Shown here: positions 44,999 to 55,539 of the stretch, piece after piece
Position numbering within the stretch: position 1 is the first letter of the stretch
How the letters are laid out: every line of letters starts with the position of its first letter
Assembly: GCF_042477335.2 (NCBI RefSeq)
Contig: NC_091246.1
Span: 214,953,501 to 215,017,500, forward strand
Direction of reading: 5' to 3'
DNA length: 64,000 nt
DNA from: Ovis canadensis
Taxonomy: Eukaryota; Chordata; Mammalia; Artiodactyla; Bovidae
The notes under the pieces: model-generated
Told to the model about the DNA's origin: nothing
Database searches by the model: none
What the model saw: only the letters and a program-made list of their open reading frames with translations
Position numbers and translations under genes: made by a program

Positions 44999-45156
44999 GC
45001 CTGCCAGACTCCTCTGTCCATGGGATTCTCCAGGCAAGAATACGGGAGTGGGTTGCCATTCCTTTCTCCAATGGATCTTCTGGACCCAGGGATCAAATCC
45101 AGGTCTCCCGCACTGCAGGCAGATACTTTACCATCTGAGCCACCTGGGAAGCCCCA
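44999..45156 (-). mobile_element. Bov-tA SINE, antisense, 3'-shortened
   Basis: GCCTGCCAGACTCCTCTGTC to GAGCCACCTGGGAAGCCCC. The tRNA head and half of the BovA body are present; the 3' half of the body is missing. Confidence 0.9.
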
Positions 45157-45319
45157 AATAATCCCAATATTTTGGTATCATGTATAGGGCCAGGGTAAGA
45201 AGAGCAAGGAGGTAAGCTACATTTTGAAAGTGTATTTGACACAAAGATGAGATATATAAATAAATCTAAGAATGGGCAACATTTTATTTTTATTTATTTT
45301 TGGGGGGGGGGCAACATTT

Positions 45320-45500
45320 TAATTGACACTTGTTACATGTCATTGTGTCAAGTACACTTTCCATGAATGATCTCATTTAATTACCACAAGAACACTATGA
45401 TGTAGTAGCTACTATCATCTTCATTTCATCGATGGGAAAACTGAGGTGCAGGAGGGAAGATCATGCCCAAAGTCACACAGCTGAACCAGGATTTGAATCC
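45320..45500 (-). repeat. MIR, antisense
   Basis: GATCTCATTTAATTACCACA, CGATGGGAAAACTGAGGTGC, AAAGTCACACAGCTGAACCA, GGATTTGAATCCTAA. This is a well-kept antisense MIR. A G run lies just before it at 45302-45310. Confidence 0.82.
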
Positions 45501-45524
45501 TAAAATATTAATAAATTTTGCCAT

Positions 45525-46690
45525 GACCACAGAGATATTATTTGTTCAATAAATACTCAATGAACACCACTGCATTGTGCTGAGGATGGGAGGAGAGAAA
45601 TTCTGGTGGCAAACGAGGCACACTTGGTCACTACCTGCAGACTTACATGGATAGTAAACAAATAATTCCAAGAATGATGAGTCAGGAAAGTGCTAAGTAC
45701 AGTTAGGTAGGAGGAGTGGGTGACAGAAAAGAATTTCAAGGAAAGGGAACAGCATGTATAAATACCTTGAGGTGAGAGCCTACAGTAGAGAACCAGAGAA
45801 AGAGCCTAGAAAAATAAAAGACTAACATGGCTGGAGTGCAGATAGCTAGAGAAACCACTGGGGAGGCTGAGAAGAACACAAGCCTGGATAACAGAGGGCC
45901 TGGCCTTCATGATAAGGACTCAGATTGTTTTCAGTAAACAAAGGGAAGGACTGAAGGAATTCAATCAGGGTAGCGACTTGATCAGATTTGTATTTGTTAA
46001 AAATTACTCTGGCTGCAGTATGGCAAATGGATCGGAATGAGCCAAGACCAGTTCTGTAGGACCTAGATGGTAGTTACTGCAGAACTTCCAGCAAGAGGTG
46101 AAGTTAACTTAGAGTGGGATGGGAAAGTGGTCGTAGGAACAGAGAGAAGCCACAAATCCTATTTTTTTCAAGGTAGGTCTAGGTGATTCTGATGTGTGTT
46201 GGAGGTGTCTTAGGTTTCTGAACTGAGTAGATGGATATGATTTCCTTTACTGAACCAAGGGCTATAGGAAGAGGGGTTTGGCACACCCAAGTCATCCGGG
46301 TGAAAGTGTAGCAAAGACACTTGGGAATATGAATCTAGAGCTCAAGAGCAAGATCTAGGCTTGAGCTTTGAGCTGGAGTCTTGGTATCTGAAGATACTGC
46401 TTTGAGCTGGTATCTGAAGGGAACAGAAGAGGATGAGACCACCTGGGAAAGCGCATACGGTGGGACTCCAGAAGCGGGTGAAGCTCAACAGGACTCCCGT
46501 ATTTAACAACTGGCTAAAGGAGGAAAAGCGGGTTGTTAAGAACCAGAGGGTTAAGAGGAAAACAAGAGTGTAAGACAAGAGCATATGTGGATGAGGGTGT
46601 AGGCAATAGTGTAAGATGCCAGAACAAGGTCTTGTAAGCAGAGGCCTGAAGCTTGTCTGTGACAATTCAGAGCTGCTCCAGGCGTGTGGT
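45525..46690 (+). repeat. Old interspersed repeat, unnamed (copy 5)
   Basis: GGAAAGGGAACAGCATGTAT, CCTTGAGGTGAGAGCCTACA, AACATGGCTGGAGTGCAGAT, GTAGCGACTTGATCAGATTT and ATTACTCTGGCTGCAGTATG match the middle of the repeat family in the same orientation as the other copies. The last part, after about 46200, is less certain. Confidence 0.55.
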
Positions 46691-46790
46691 AAGAACAGAA
46701 ACTAGACTAGAGAGGGCTGAGTCATGAGACAATGTCCATGTGGTAAGAGATGGAGAGGGACTTAAAGACAGAAATCTAGACGTGAGAGAT

Positions 46791-46921
46791 TTGGTGGTGG
46801 TTTAGTTGCTAAATCGCGTCTGACTCTTGTGACCCCATGGACTGTAGCCTGCCAGGTTTCTCTGTCCGTGGGATTATCCAGGCAAGAATACTGGAGCGGG
46901 CTGCCATTTCCTTCTCCAGGG
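46791..46921 (-). mobile_element. BovA SINE monomer, antisense
   Basis: GGTGGTGGTTTAGTTGCTAA to CCATTTCCTTCTCCAGGGG, the same single-unit type as the copy at 13001. Confidence 0.9.
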
Positions 46922-47153
46922 GAGAGAGACTTAAGGCTGTTCAAATGCTAGACAGAAACGCCGGTAGAGGAAGAAAGGTTGAAAATAACGGAAGGAAAGG
47001 AGGTTATTCTTCAGCCCAAAGAAGAAGCAGGAGGAGATCTACAGCGCTAGGCTACAGTACAAGGCTAGGGAACTCTTTCAACACAAGTCTGTATAGGGCG
47101 AAGCTCTGACTTGGACCCTCTCCGCTTCCTAAGACACATTTGCTTTAAGCTTG

Positions 47154-47274
47154 CCTGCTAAGTTGCTTCACTCGTGTCCGACTCTTCGCAACCAAATGGG
47201 CTGTTGCCCTCCAGGCTCCTCTGTCCTTGGGATTCTCCAGGCAAGAAAGGAGTGGGTTGCCATTCCCTTCTCCA
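47154..47274 (-). mobile_element. BovA SINE monomer, antisense, with small deletion
   Basis: CTGCTAAGTTGCTTCACTCG to CCATTCCCTTCTCCAGAG. The middle lacks a few bases (GGCAAGAAAGGAGTGGG). It sits about 270 bp left of the CpG island edge. Confidence 0.88.
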
Positions 47275-48746
47275 GAGCTTAAAGCCACTGAAAGTGAATT
47301 ACAGCAGACCTGAAAGCCCGGGAGAGAGGACTGCCCAGTTAAATAAAACAGATAATGATAAAGTCAGCATCGAGTCTCCGCGTGACCTCTGAGGGGGCAA
47401 GATCAGCAGCTTCCAGGCACTGAGGGTTCAGATGGGGGAGTGGGTGGTGAAGAAAAGAGGGCAGCGGCTGCAGTAGAAAACTGACTGTGAAAAAGAAAGC
47501 AATACAGGATGGGTTCCCCTTGCCCCCACCCCCCCCCCAAAAAGGGCGGGCAGGTAAGCGGGGTTAGGGGAAGACATTCCGAAAATGCAAAAGAGCAACC
47601 TCGGTCAGGGCAGGTCATGGCTCGGAGGCCGAAGGTGTGCCCCACCGGCCTGGCCGTCCTCGCTGCCCGGCTAAACTCCGCCAGCTGCCCGGAGTCCCAG
47701 GGCCTCCGTGCCCCGAAACTGAACGGTCCCGCCGGCGGCCGCCAGGTTTCTCTGCGGATTCTCGGAGCGGAGCCTCCCGACCTGCTCAGAAAGGCGGAAA
47801 ACCCTTCCCACAGGGGCCCACGACGCCCTTGGGCCGCGCCGGCGCCGCGCCGAGGCCTAGCACCCCAGCGTCCGGCCGAGGCCTCGGGGAACCGCAGAGC
47901 TGCAGCAGGCCTTCCTCCCCGGCTCCGCAGGGCCTCCGCGCTCAGCCGCGGCCCCGACCCGGAGGCGCGTCTTTCTGGTCCCTGCAGCTTTTGAAAGTTC
48001 CCGGGACGGGAGGCGCTCTGGGGCCCAGGCCCGTGACGCTGCAGCCGCCCTAGAGCCCGCCGCTTACAGCCGCAAGGGCAGCCCGCGCGGGGGTTTCCAT
48101 CGAACCGTCCACACCCCTCGGGAATTCCCCACCGCGCCACACACAAACCCCAGTTCTTCCTGCAAGTTTCCGCCGCCGGCCTTAAACCGTCGATACGCGG
48201 CGAGGGCAGCGGGGGCGCTTAGACAGACCCCCTCTTCCCCACCCCCGGGTCCCAGCCCACGGCCGCTTTCCCTCTCCCGGAGGAACCCCTCCGCCGCGCC
48301 CGAAGGAACTCGAAAGTCTTCGGCAACTTCCGCCTCCAGCGCGGAGGGCGGGGCCGCTCGAGCTCCTCCGGACCGAGCTCGGCTGTTTCCGTGCGCGGCC
48401 GCTGCGCACTCGGCACTGGGCGGCGCTGGCTGGCTCCCTGGCTGCGAGTCCTCAGTCGGCGGCGGCTGGTGCTGCCTGTGGCCCGGGCGGCTGGGAGAAG
48501 CGGAGTGTTGGTGAGTGACGCGGCGGAGGTGTAGTTTGACGCGGTGTGTTACGTGGGGGAGAGAATAAAACTCCAGCGAGATCCGGGCCGCGAACGAAAG
48601 CAGTGACGGAGGAGCTTGTACCACCGGTAAGAGGAGCAGGAGGAGGAGGCAGGAGCCGGAGAGAGCCGGGGGGACGGAGGGGGGACGGGGAGGCGCCGGA
48701 CACCCGCGCTTGGGGCCTTCCCCTCGCAGGAGGGGCCGCGGTAAAG

Positions 48747-49244
48747 ATGGAGCCTCCGCCCGAGCCCCACACCATCGCCGCCGCTCGCAGCGAACAAAGA
48801 ATAATGGCGGCGGACTGGAGCCAGCGGCGGCCGGGGCGGCAGCGACTCTGCCTGCAGCCAGCGGCGGCGCTCATGGCGGGGGGCGGCGGGCGGCGGGCGG
48901 CGGGCGGGGTGGGAGCCGGCGGCCGGGGGTGTGTGCGGGCGGGCGGCCGGCCGCGGCGAGCTGGCGCCCGCGTTCCCGCCGCCGGCGGGCCGGGCCGGGC
49001 GCGGAGCCGGGAGTCCGGAGCCGCCCCGGGGGAGGCCGCCCGCCGGCCCGGCCGGCGCTGCCTCCTGTGCCGCCTGCCCGGCCCCCGCCGACAGTCTCGC
49101 CCCCCGACCCGGCCCGCAATCCGCCAGGGCAGCGCCGCCGGGGTGCCCGCGGGGGGTGGAGGAGGAAGAAGGCGACAGTTAAGGGCAGAGGAGGTGAAGG
49201 TGCCTGCCTTCCCGGTAGCCTCCGTGTCTGCCATGCTCGCCTAG
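48747..49244 (+). other. Open frame in the CpG island, coding status doubtful
   Basis: A frame from ATG 48747 to TAG 49242-49244 encodes 165 residues starting MEPPPEPHTIAAARSEQRIM and then rich in Arg, Gly, Pro and Ala. Such composition is expected of chance translation of CpG-island DNA, and long frames occur on both strands here. It could be the start of a real coding exon (spliced at 49193/49194) or plain 5' UTR. No domain is recognised. Confidence 0.15.
48867..48912 (+). repeat. GGGC/GGCGG run with G-quadruplex potential
   Basis: Repeated GGCGGGC units (GGGGGGCGGCGGGCGGCGGG and on) give more than four closely spaced G runs on the plus strand, inside the presumed transcribed part of the island. 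Confidence 0.7.
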
Positions 49245-49250
49245 CGAGGG

Positions 49251-51458
49251 GAAGCGGTGCTCAGTCTGACCTACTCTCCTCTTCTCTTCTTTGTGCAATA
49301 AAGTTCGAAACCCAAGGTTTTCCTCTCGTCCTGTATTTTATTCACGCCCTTTCCCCCCGCTCCCGCCCCATTGGGAAAATGCTGTTTTCTGTGCTTTTCT
49401 GCTAACATGAGGTAATGAGAACTCGCGCTTTTTAAAATAATCTTTTGACTCTTTCCCTCACCCTTTTTTTTTTGTTTTTTAATTAGTAGTCATAGAAATG
49501 CATTCTTTGGGGGAGGAAGGGGGTGCTAAGAAAAATATATTTGTAATTAAAAAAAAAAACCTAATGGGATCTTGTAAAAGGGAAGCTGATTTTTGAAAAC
49601 AGTTTCGGTTTTAACCCTTTTCAATAAGGTAATCACTTGAGAGCTATCATTCTGAAACACTTCGTTGAAACGAGTATTAGCGATGTACTTTTGTTTCACG
49701 TCACCTTGGCGGGGGACAGCCGTGGTGTTGGGTCCTTTGGATCTCCCCTCGCAACCCGACCATATTTCTCACATCTTTCTTAAATACAAAATTGGTTAAC
49801 CCTAATTCTAAAAATAGCCATTTAAAAGTATGCATTATTTGCTTCGCCCGTAGTAGGTAACCCTAGCCCCAGACCCACAATAATTTAAGCCACAAGGTAT
49901 ATTTTTTCTTTCCCTTTTGGGGAAAACGGACAGCAGAAAAATCATTGACACATCAAGACAGTTTTTAAAGGACCATGGGATGTGACCTATTTAAGTTTGT
50001 CTTACCTTCTTCAGAAGTTAAAATTTCATGCTAGCGTTAGCTTTCATCAGTTCTGCCTTCTAAAGGTTTAGTATAAAATACTTCTGGTTGCCAGTTGTTG
50101 AAATCTTTTACATTCATTTCCTGATTTAAATATAAACCAAAACGGTTATTTTAGGTAATGCAAAAGGTTCTTTTTAAAATACTTCCCTGTCTCATGGTAT
50201 GATACAATGGTGATTGATAACAAGGTTTCTTGTTAGGAATAAATACTGTTAGTATGAGCACTGTCTTCTGATTTTCTTTATCCAAGTCACTTTTCCAAAA
50301 CCTCCTTGCTGTATTACTAGTATTTTTTTTAAAAAAACACATTAGCCATTTTTCATTGCCAAAAAATTTAATTAAGAAGATGAAATAGTTCTCCGTTAAG
50401 GGTTGGGAAGGTGATTTTATTTCCAAACACTGAGGAAATTATGGTGTTGATGATGCCATAGATTACTGATTTTCCTTAAGGCTTTTCTGCAAACCAGCAT
50501 AAGTTGAACAGAATTTCTTTTCCCTTACAGATACTGACAATGATTCTTCCTTTGTTGAATTTTTTTTTAAGTTATGATAGTTTTTCTTTTGTTTTATCCA
50601 AAAGATCTTTTAAATTTTTAAATTATAAATTCATAATCTAATTCTTACCAGTCTCAGGTGAAACTTTGTAAACTTTTGTAATCATTAATATTTGAATATT
50701 CATTTGTAACATGTTACTAAGTTATACTTCTATCCCCTCCCAGGGATCAGCAGAAATTACAGTTAAATCTGCTTGAACCGTTTTTTAATGGAGGTGTATT
50801 CAGAAAGGCAGTGAGTCTTTGATAGAAATTAACTGAAAACTATTAAAAGGGCATTTCTTATGGAATATGAAACTCCAGTGTAACTCCTTTTGAATCATTT
50901 TTTTTTCTCCCCCACAGAAGAGCGTAAGGAAACTTATTCATAAAATGGCACCTTTTTCTGCTTTCTGAAATTCATTTTCATGATTAGATCTGATTAATAG
51001 ACATTTTTGTTTCTTCATAGAGACATACTTTATTTTTCATTCTAAGACACTGAGTTTTATTTGGGGGGATATAATAATGGCTACAGTAAATCCAGGTATA
51101 TAGCCCTCACTTCACCTCATTTTAAAAATTCTTTTCCTTTATTTACACAGTAGAAAAAAATTCTTGTACTCTTATGCTTACAATGTATCAGTGAAATTTG
51201 TAATTTCATTTATTTTATAAATGTCTTATCAGACATGGTTATGTGGACTTGTTTATAGCCAGCCTGTGATACAATCTTACAAGCATCTTTCTTGATATAT
51301 AGTGTCACTTCAAGTGATGGCTTCTTTATTGACTAGTTAGAGCTCAAATCTAAGGTTAAGGATATAGTAGTCAGAATGATAAAAAGAAAATGAAAGGATT
51401 TTTTTTCTTACTCAGGTATAAACACATTTCTGCCTTATCACTTGGGACTCAGTTTATG
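49251..51458. other. Intron-like AT-rich sequence, no recognised feature
   Basis: The base composition changes sharply at about 49.25 kb. A canonical AATAAA occurs at 49297-49302. No repeats from the listed families are seen for over 2 kb, which is unusual for this window. No exon with both splice sites and a recognisable product was found. Confidence 0.45.
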
Positions 51459-51505
51459 GCTCAGAGTCAGACAAGACTGAAGTGACTTAGCAGCAGTAGC
51501 AGCAA
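51459..51505 (+). mobile_element. BovA SINE 3' stub
   Basis: GGCTCAGAGTCAGACAAGAC followed by TGAAGTGACTTAGCAGCAGT is the last 47 bp of a BovA unit with its AGC tail, a very short 5'-truncated copy. Confidence 0.75.
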
Positions 51506-51535
51506 ATAATAGGTAACATTTACTGTGGTAGAGAA

Positions 51536-51720
51536 TGTAGTTAGTGGAAAAAGCACTGGGTTTGGGAATCACAGGCCAGTTTGAATCCTGCTGTTGCCGC
51601 TATCATCCTGTGCCTACCCTCAAGGAATTTTGTGACCTTGATCTTTCGAAAGTCTTTGTTTCTTTATCTGTTAGAATAATGCCAGCTACTTTTAGTGTTG
51701 TCAGGTAATTATAAAGTACT
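51536..51720 (+). repeat. MIR fragment, sense
   Basis: GGAAAAAGCACTGGGTTTGG, CAGTTTGAATCCTGCTGTTG, TTTGTGACCTTGATC, TCTTTATCTGTTAGAATAAT follow MIR order. Confidence 0.65.
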
Positions 51721-51751
51721 TCTTTGGGGATTTAAGTTTTATTTTAACTTC

Positions 51752-51910
51752 CTAGCTGTGGAACCTTGGTCAGATTTCTTCTCTGTACTTCTAATTTTCC
51801 TTGATCTTAAGTAAACAGTTATCTAACTCAGACACATGTGGGAACTAAATGAATTAATACATAGTAAACTCTAGGCATGTCACAAGTGGTCAACAAATGT
51901 TTCCTTTATG
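51752..51910 (+). repeat. Second MIR fragment, sense
   Basis: CCTAGCTGTGGAACCTTGGT, then ACTAAATGAATTAATACATA and TGGTCAACAAATGTTTCC. Because the MIR core is repeated, this is a second copy rather than the tail of the first. Confidence 0.6.
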
Positions 51911-52134
51911 TTTTAAATTATCCTTCATCATTATTGTTACTGTGTTTTAATTCACTAGGCCAGAAGCTGCAGCAAATCCAAAGATGGATTACACTGTCAT
52001 ATATCTCTACCCTCAAGGAACTATTGGGGACATGATGACTAATAAGGCAGAATATATGCCATAAGAAAGCAGTCAAAAGGAAAGCGAGATCACACTTGAT
52101 GAAGATGGAAGAAAAGAGGATTTTACTTTTGTAT

Positions 52135-52440
52135 TTCCAATTTTTATTTTTTAATAAGTAATTCTTTCAGATAGCCCATAATTCAGAACACATAAAATGT
52201 CATGCAGCAGCAGGTCATGTTTTTTGCCCCCACCCTCCAATCACCCAGGTGTTACCAGTTTCTCTTTTGTCCTTTCAGAGGTACTCTGTCCAAGTACAAA
52301 CAGATATATGTATGTACTCTCCTGCCCTATCCCCCTTTGTATTCAAATGGTAGTGCACTGTGTACACACCTATATCTTGCAGTTTTCACTTAACACGGCT
52401 TAGCATTTGGGTTGTGTCAGTACATAAAGACCTTAAACTC
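52135..52440 (-). repeat. Old L1 fragment, antisense
   Basis: CAATCACCCAGGTGTTACCA, CAAATGGTAGTGCACTGTGT, CTTGCAGTTTTCACTTAACA match an antisense old-L1 3' region. Confidence 0.65.
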
Positions 52441-54356
52441 CCTCGGTTATCTTCAGTTTCAGTGGTTTTTTTTTTTTTTTTAAGTTTTATTAAAATATTC
52501 GAGATCAATATGAATAGGGAAGCAAGCTGTATAAGAGTTAACTCTCAAATTTAGTCTGTATTTAACTCCTTTGTCGTGGTTCTTATAGCCCTAAACAGAC
52601 TCTTCCTTTTATTATTTCAGCCAATAAAAGTCTATAGTTTTCTCTTTAAATGAGAAAGAACATCTTATGTAGTCCAGATCTTTTTTTAAGTAGACCATTC
52701 TCAGGGGATGCGATTACCCAGTAATCTTGATTACTGTACTAGCTTTCTCTGAGTTAATTTTTTACACACTCATTAACTTATCTTTTTGATGATTTTCTAA
52801 TATTTCTTGGTGTTATAAGTGAGTTTTATATTTGATACCTAAATAAACAGTTTCACCTATATGATTGTCTACTGAGACTTTTCTTCTTAGATGAATTTTT
52901 TTTTCTTTTACTGTAGAAGTCCTTGGCTAAGTTATTACTTGGCCCAAGTAATAACTTCTTTCAACAAGAGCACAAAAGAAAAGTTTCAGTGCTCTCTTTT
53001 TCTTTTTTTCGACCTTCTAAGCGGCATTTAACTATTAGTACATTTTAAATATACATCTGTTAGTATATTTATCTTTAAAATACACATGCTATAAGGTCTT
53101 TAAGTTGATTAAACTTAGAAAATGATAACTAATAATCTAACAGCAGGGACTCAGCTCTTTTAAAAAAAATCATTAAATGAAGCTGTTTTGTGATCTCATT
53201 TTTTGTATGCTTAACTTGACAGATATATTAAAGCTTTTAATGTAAGAATATTGTCTTACTGTTATTTTGAGGATTTACTATGACTAAATGTTCACAAAGC
53301 ACTTGCAGATTGGTAGGGGTCGGGAGTGGATAATTGAAATCTGTACAGACGGGAAAGGTTTCCTCTGGAACGTTATCTGGGGGCTACCAGGGAATTAAAT
53401 GATTTCTCACAGTCTCATTGTATCAGTGGCTTGTCTTTTGGGTTGGAGGTAAAGAACGTGAACTAAAACAACAAACTGATACTGTGAAAATGGCTACTTG
53501 TTTTCCTCTGCCAATTTAATAAATATGCTAACAGGCATTATATGTGGTTAGTCTTGGTCAACTTTTTGAAGTTACAAGAAGAAAGTATGGTTCTAAATTT
53601 ATACTATCAAATCTGTAAATGTAGATTTTTGAGACATTTGAAACACATTTGTTTCTCTTCTGATTCAGTGTGCTCGCTTAGTATATACAAACTCTTTGTC
53701 TTGTGTTTTGCTTTGCATTTTTCTCTTTTCTTAACTCTGCCAGTCCTGATCCTGTACAGATATGTTTCATTATTTTACCTAGTTTTGCTTACCTGTCTCC
53801 TCTGTTACCAATAAGAAGGTTGGTTAATTCCAGCAGATAAGTAGATGACAGTATTTTATACAACCAGTGATGAAAAATTACCTTTATGTATTTAATCAAT
53901 TACATGAATCACAGCTTAAGAATAGTACCCCTTGTTAAACTTTTAAATACCTGAGTTGCTTTTCCTTGGGGTTGAGGTAAGATTATTAAAGCTTAGTTTA
54001 CCATAAGTGAAGTGAAATGGGCTGTCTGAACAAATTCATCCTGGTTGGATTTATCTAGAATCTCTGAATATTCTATCACTCATCAAGGTTTAGAGAGGAA
54101 GTCTGAAGCATTGATGCTAACTTTTTTTCTAAAGGAGAAAAGTAAATACATTTGTTTGGAGAAGAGAGAATTAAGTGATGTTAAAATAGCTAAGTAATGA
54201 CCTTGGTGTCTGAGTGGAGGATGGGTCTGAGAGTTTATACCAGTGGTATTAGAAAATGTCTACCAAAGATTAGTAAATCTTGGAAACTAAGATTTATTTC
54301 TTTAAGTCTTTCTCTAATGAACTGGTTGTCTGTGTTTGAATTTCTGGTTGTTATTA
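52441..54356. other. No recognised feature
   Basis: AT-rich, intron-like. A T tract lies near 52467-52481. No exon supported. Confidence 0.4.
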
Positions 54357-54365
54357 TATGACAGT

Positions 54366-54462
54366 GTCTGTCTTAAGTTGCTTCAGTCGTGTCCAACTCT
54401 TCGTGACCCTATGGACTGTAGCCCACCAGGCTTCTCTGTCCATGGGATTCTCCAGGCAAGAG
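54366..54462 (-). mobile_element. BovA SINE fragment, antisense
   Basis: AAGTTGCTTCAGTCGTGTCC to TTCTCCAGGCAAGAG. A 9-bp target-site duplication, TATGACAGT, at 54357-54365 and 54463-54471 shows it inserted at this short length (5'-truncated). Confidence 0.92.
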
Positions 54463-54679
54463 TATGACAGTATAGATGTAACTAAAAATGTTTGTAATCT
54501 AAACGAAGCTGAGTAACAATTTTGAGGGTGATTATCCCTTTTTGTGTAAGCAATTAGCAATAGGAGATTCATAAATACCTTGTTTGTCATCATTGAATTG
54601 AAATTTATTGCTTGTTCTGAACTCTGTACTCTTAAAAGGACATCATACTCTTAAAATATTTATTGTTTGCTGTTACTGC

Positions 54680-55085
54680 CTTTTATCCGTCTAGTCATCT
54701 ATTCTGCGAACATTTATTGACCATCATCTTTTTCATATTTGGTGAAATAGTCATAAGAAAATTTAATCAAGTATTTTTAGAGATATTAAATAAACCATTG
54801 TTCTAGTTGCTATAGAAGCCTGAGTATGTGGCTTTACTGCCCAGGGTACTTACAGTATAATGGAGACGACAGAAACAAGTATAATAAAAAATGGTTTATA
54901 CATGGCAGAATGTCAGTTCTCACTGTCTTGAAGAACTACTGAGTTTAGAAGAAAAGGTGTTCAGTGAGGAAACTTGTGAGAAGATAGTACTCAAATTGCA
55001 TACGGAAGAACTTGGAAGGTAAAAATGAAGGCGAATGTATTGTGGGCAGTGGCATGGACAACACAAATGAAGACATGGAAGCAGA
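54680..55085 (+). repeat. Possible further copy of the unnamed old repeat
   Basis: TTACAGTATAATGGAGACGA and GTGGGCAGTGGCATGGACAA resemble the start and the 'gain of accessory cells'-position blocks of the repeat seen at 30-46 kb, meaning the blocks ending in AACAGCATG there. The match is weak and this could be chance. Confidence 0.3.
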
Positions 55086-55326
55086 ATGAACTTGTACATT
55101 CACCTTTCTTGAGGTGAAGAAAGTGTCATATTAAATGTAAATCCACAGTATTTAGGAGCCCTACGTGTGAAGCAGGAAGCTGTAAATTTCGTGTAAGAGG
55201 AGGAACAACATAAACAGGAATGGTGTGATATAACAAGCTAAAATGTAGGTAACTCCATACCCCCGGTCCTAGGCAACTACTAAAGTTCCCTAGGCACTTT
55301 TGTCTCCAGTGCTGAATTCTTTTAAT

Positions 55327-55529
55327 AGTTGTGTCTGACTCCTTGTGGCCCCATGGACTGTAGCCTGCCAAGGTGCTCTGTCCATGGGATTTCCCAGGCA
55401 AGAATACCAGAGTGGGTTGCCATTTCCTTTTCCAGAGGGATCTTCCCAACCCAGGGATCGAACTCACCTTTCCTGTGTCTCTTGCATTGCAGGTGGATTG
55501 TTTACCTGCTAAGCTATTGGGGAAGCCTA
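55327..55529 (-). mobile_element. Bov-tA SINE, antisense
   Basis: AGTTGTGTCTGACTCCTTGT through the body to GCTATTGGGGAAGCC. The head carries a small insertion (CACCTTTCCTGTGTCTCTTG in place of the shorter usual segment). Confidence 0.9.
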
Positions 55530-55539
55530 TTCTGAACAT

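Larger units (their letters stand above)
47540..49250 (+). promoter_or_regulatory. CpG island promoter with probable 5' exon of an unidentified gene
   Basis: About 1.7 kb of very GC-rich, CpG-dense sequence in a window that is otherwise AT-rich and CpG-poor. It is free of SINEs and LINEs. Elements visible: a GC box GGGCGGGGCC at 48346-48355, a TGCGCA core at 48403-48408, a YY1-like AATGGCGGC at 48803-48811 in plus orientation, and no TATA box. Plus-strand splice-donor-like sites: TTG|GTGAGT at 48510/48511, CCG|GTAAGA at 48626/48627, GAG|GTGAAG at 49193/49194 and CAG|GTAAGC at 47553/47554. The donors and YY1 orientation favour transcription to the right, but a divergent promoter is possible. 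I could not identify the gene, and no conserved protein segment is readable. Confidence 0.85.

Noticed and set aside
30036-46690. Regularly recurring blocks as a CRISPR-like or satellite array
   Set aside because: The blocks are long, diverged and irregularly spaced, with other repeats between them. They fit copies of an interspersed repeat, not an array.
47403-48146. 247-codon minus-strand open frame, and similar long frames on both strands of 47.4-49.4 kb
   Set aside because: High GC content lowers stop-codon frequency, so long frames appear in all phases. None has a recognisable domain, and overlapping frames on both strands cannot all be real.
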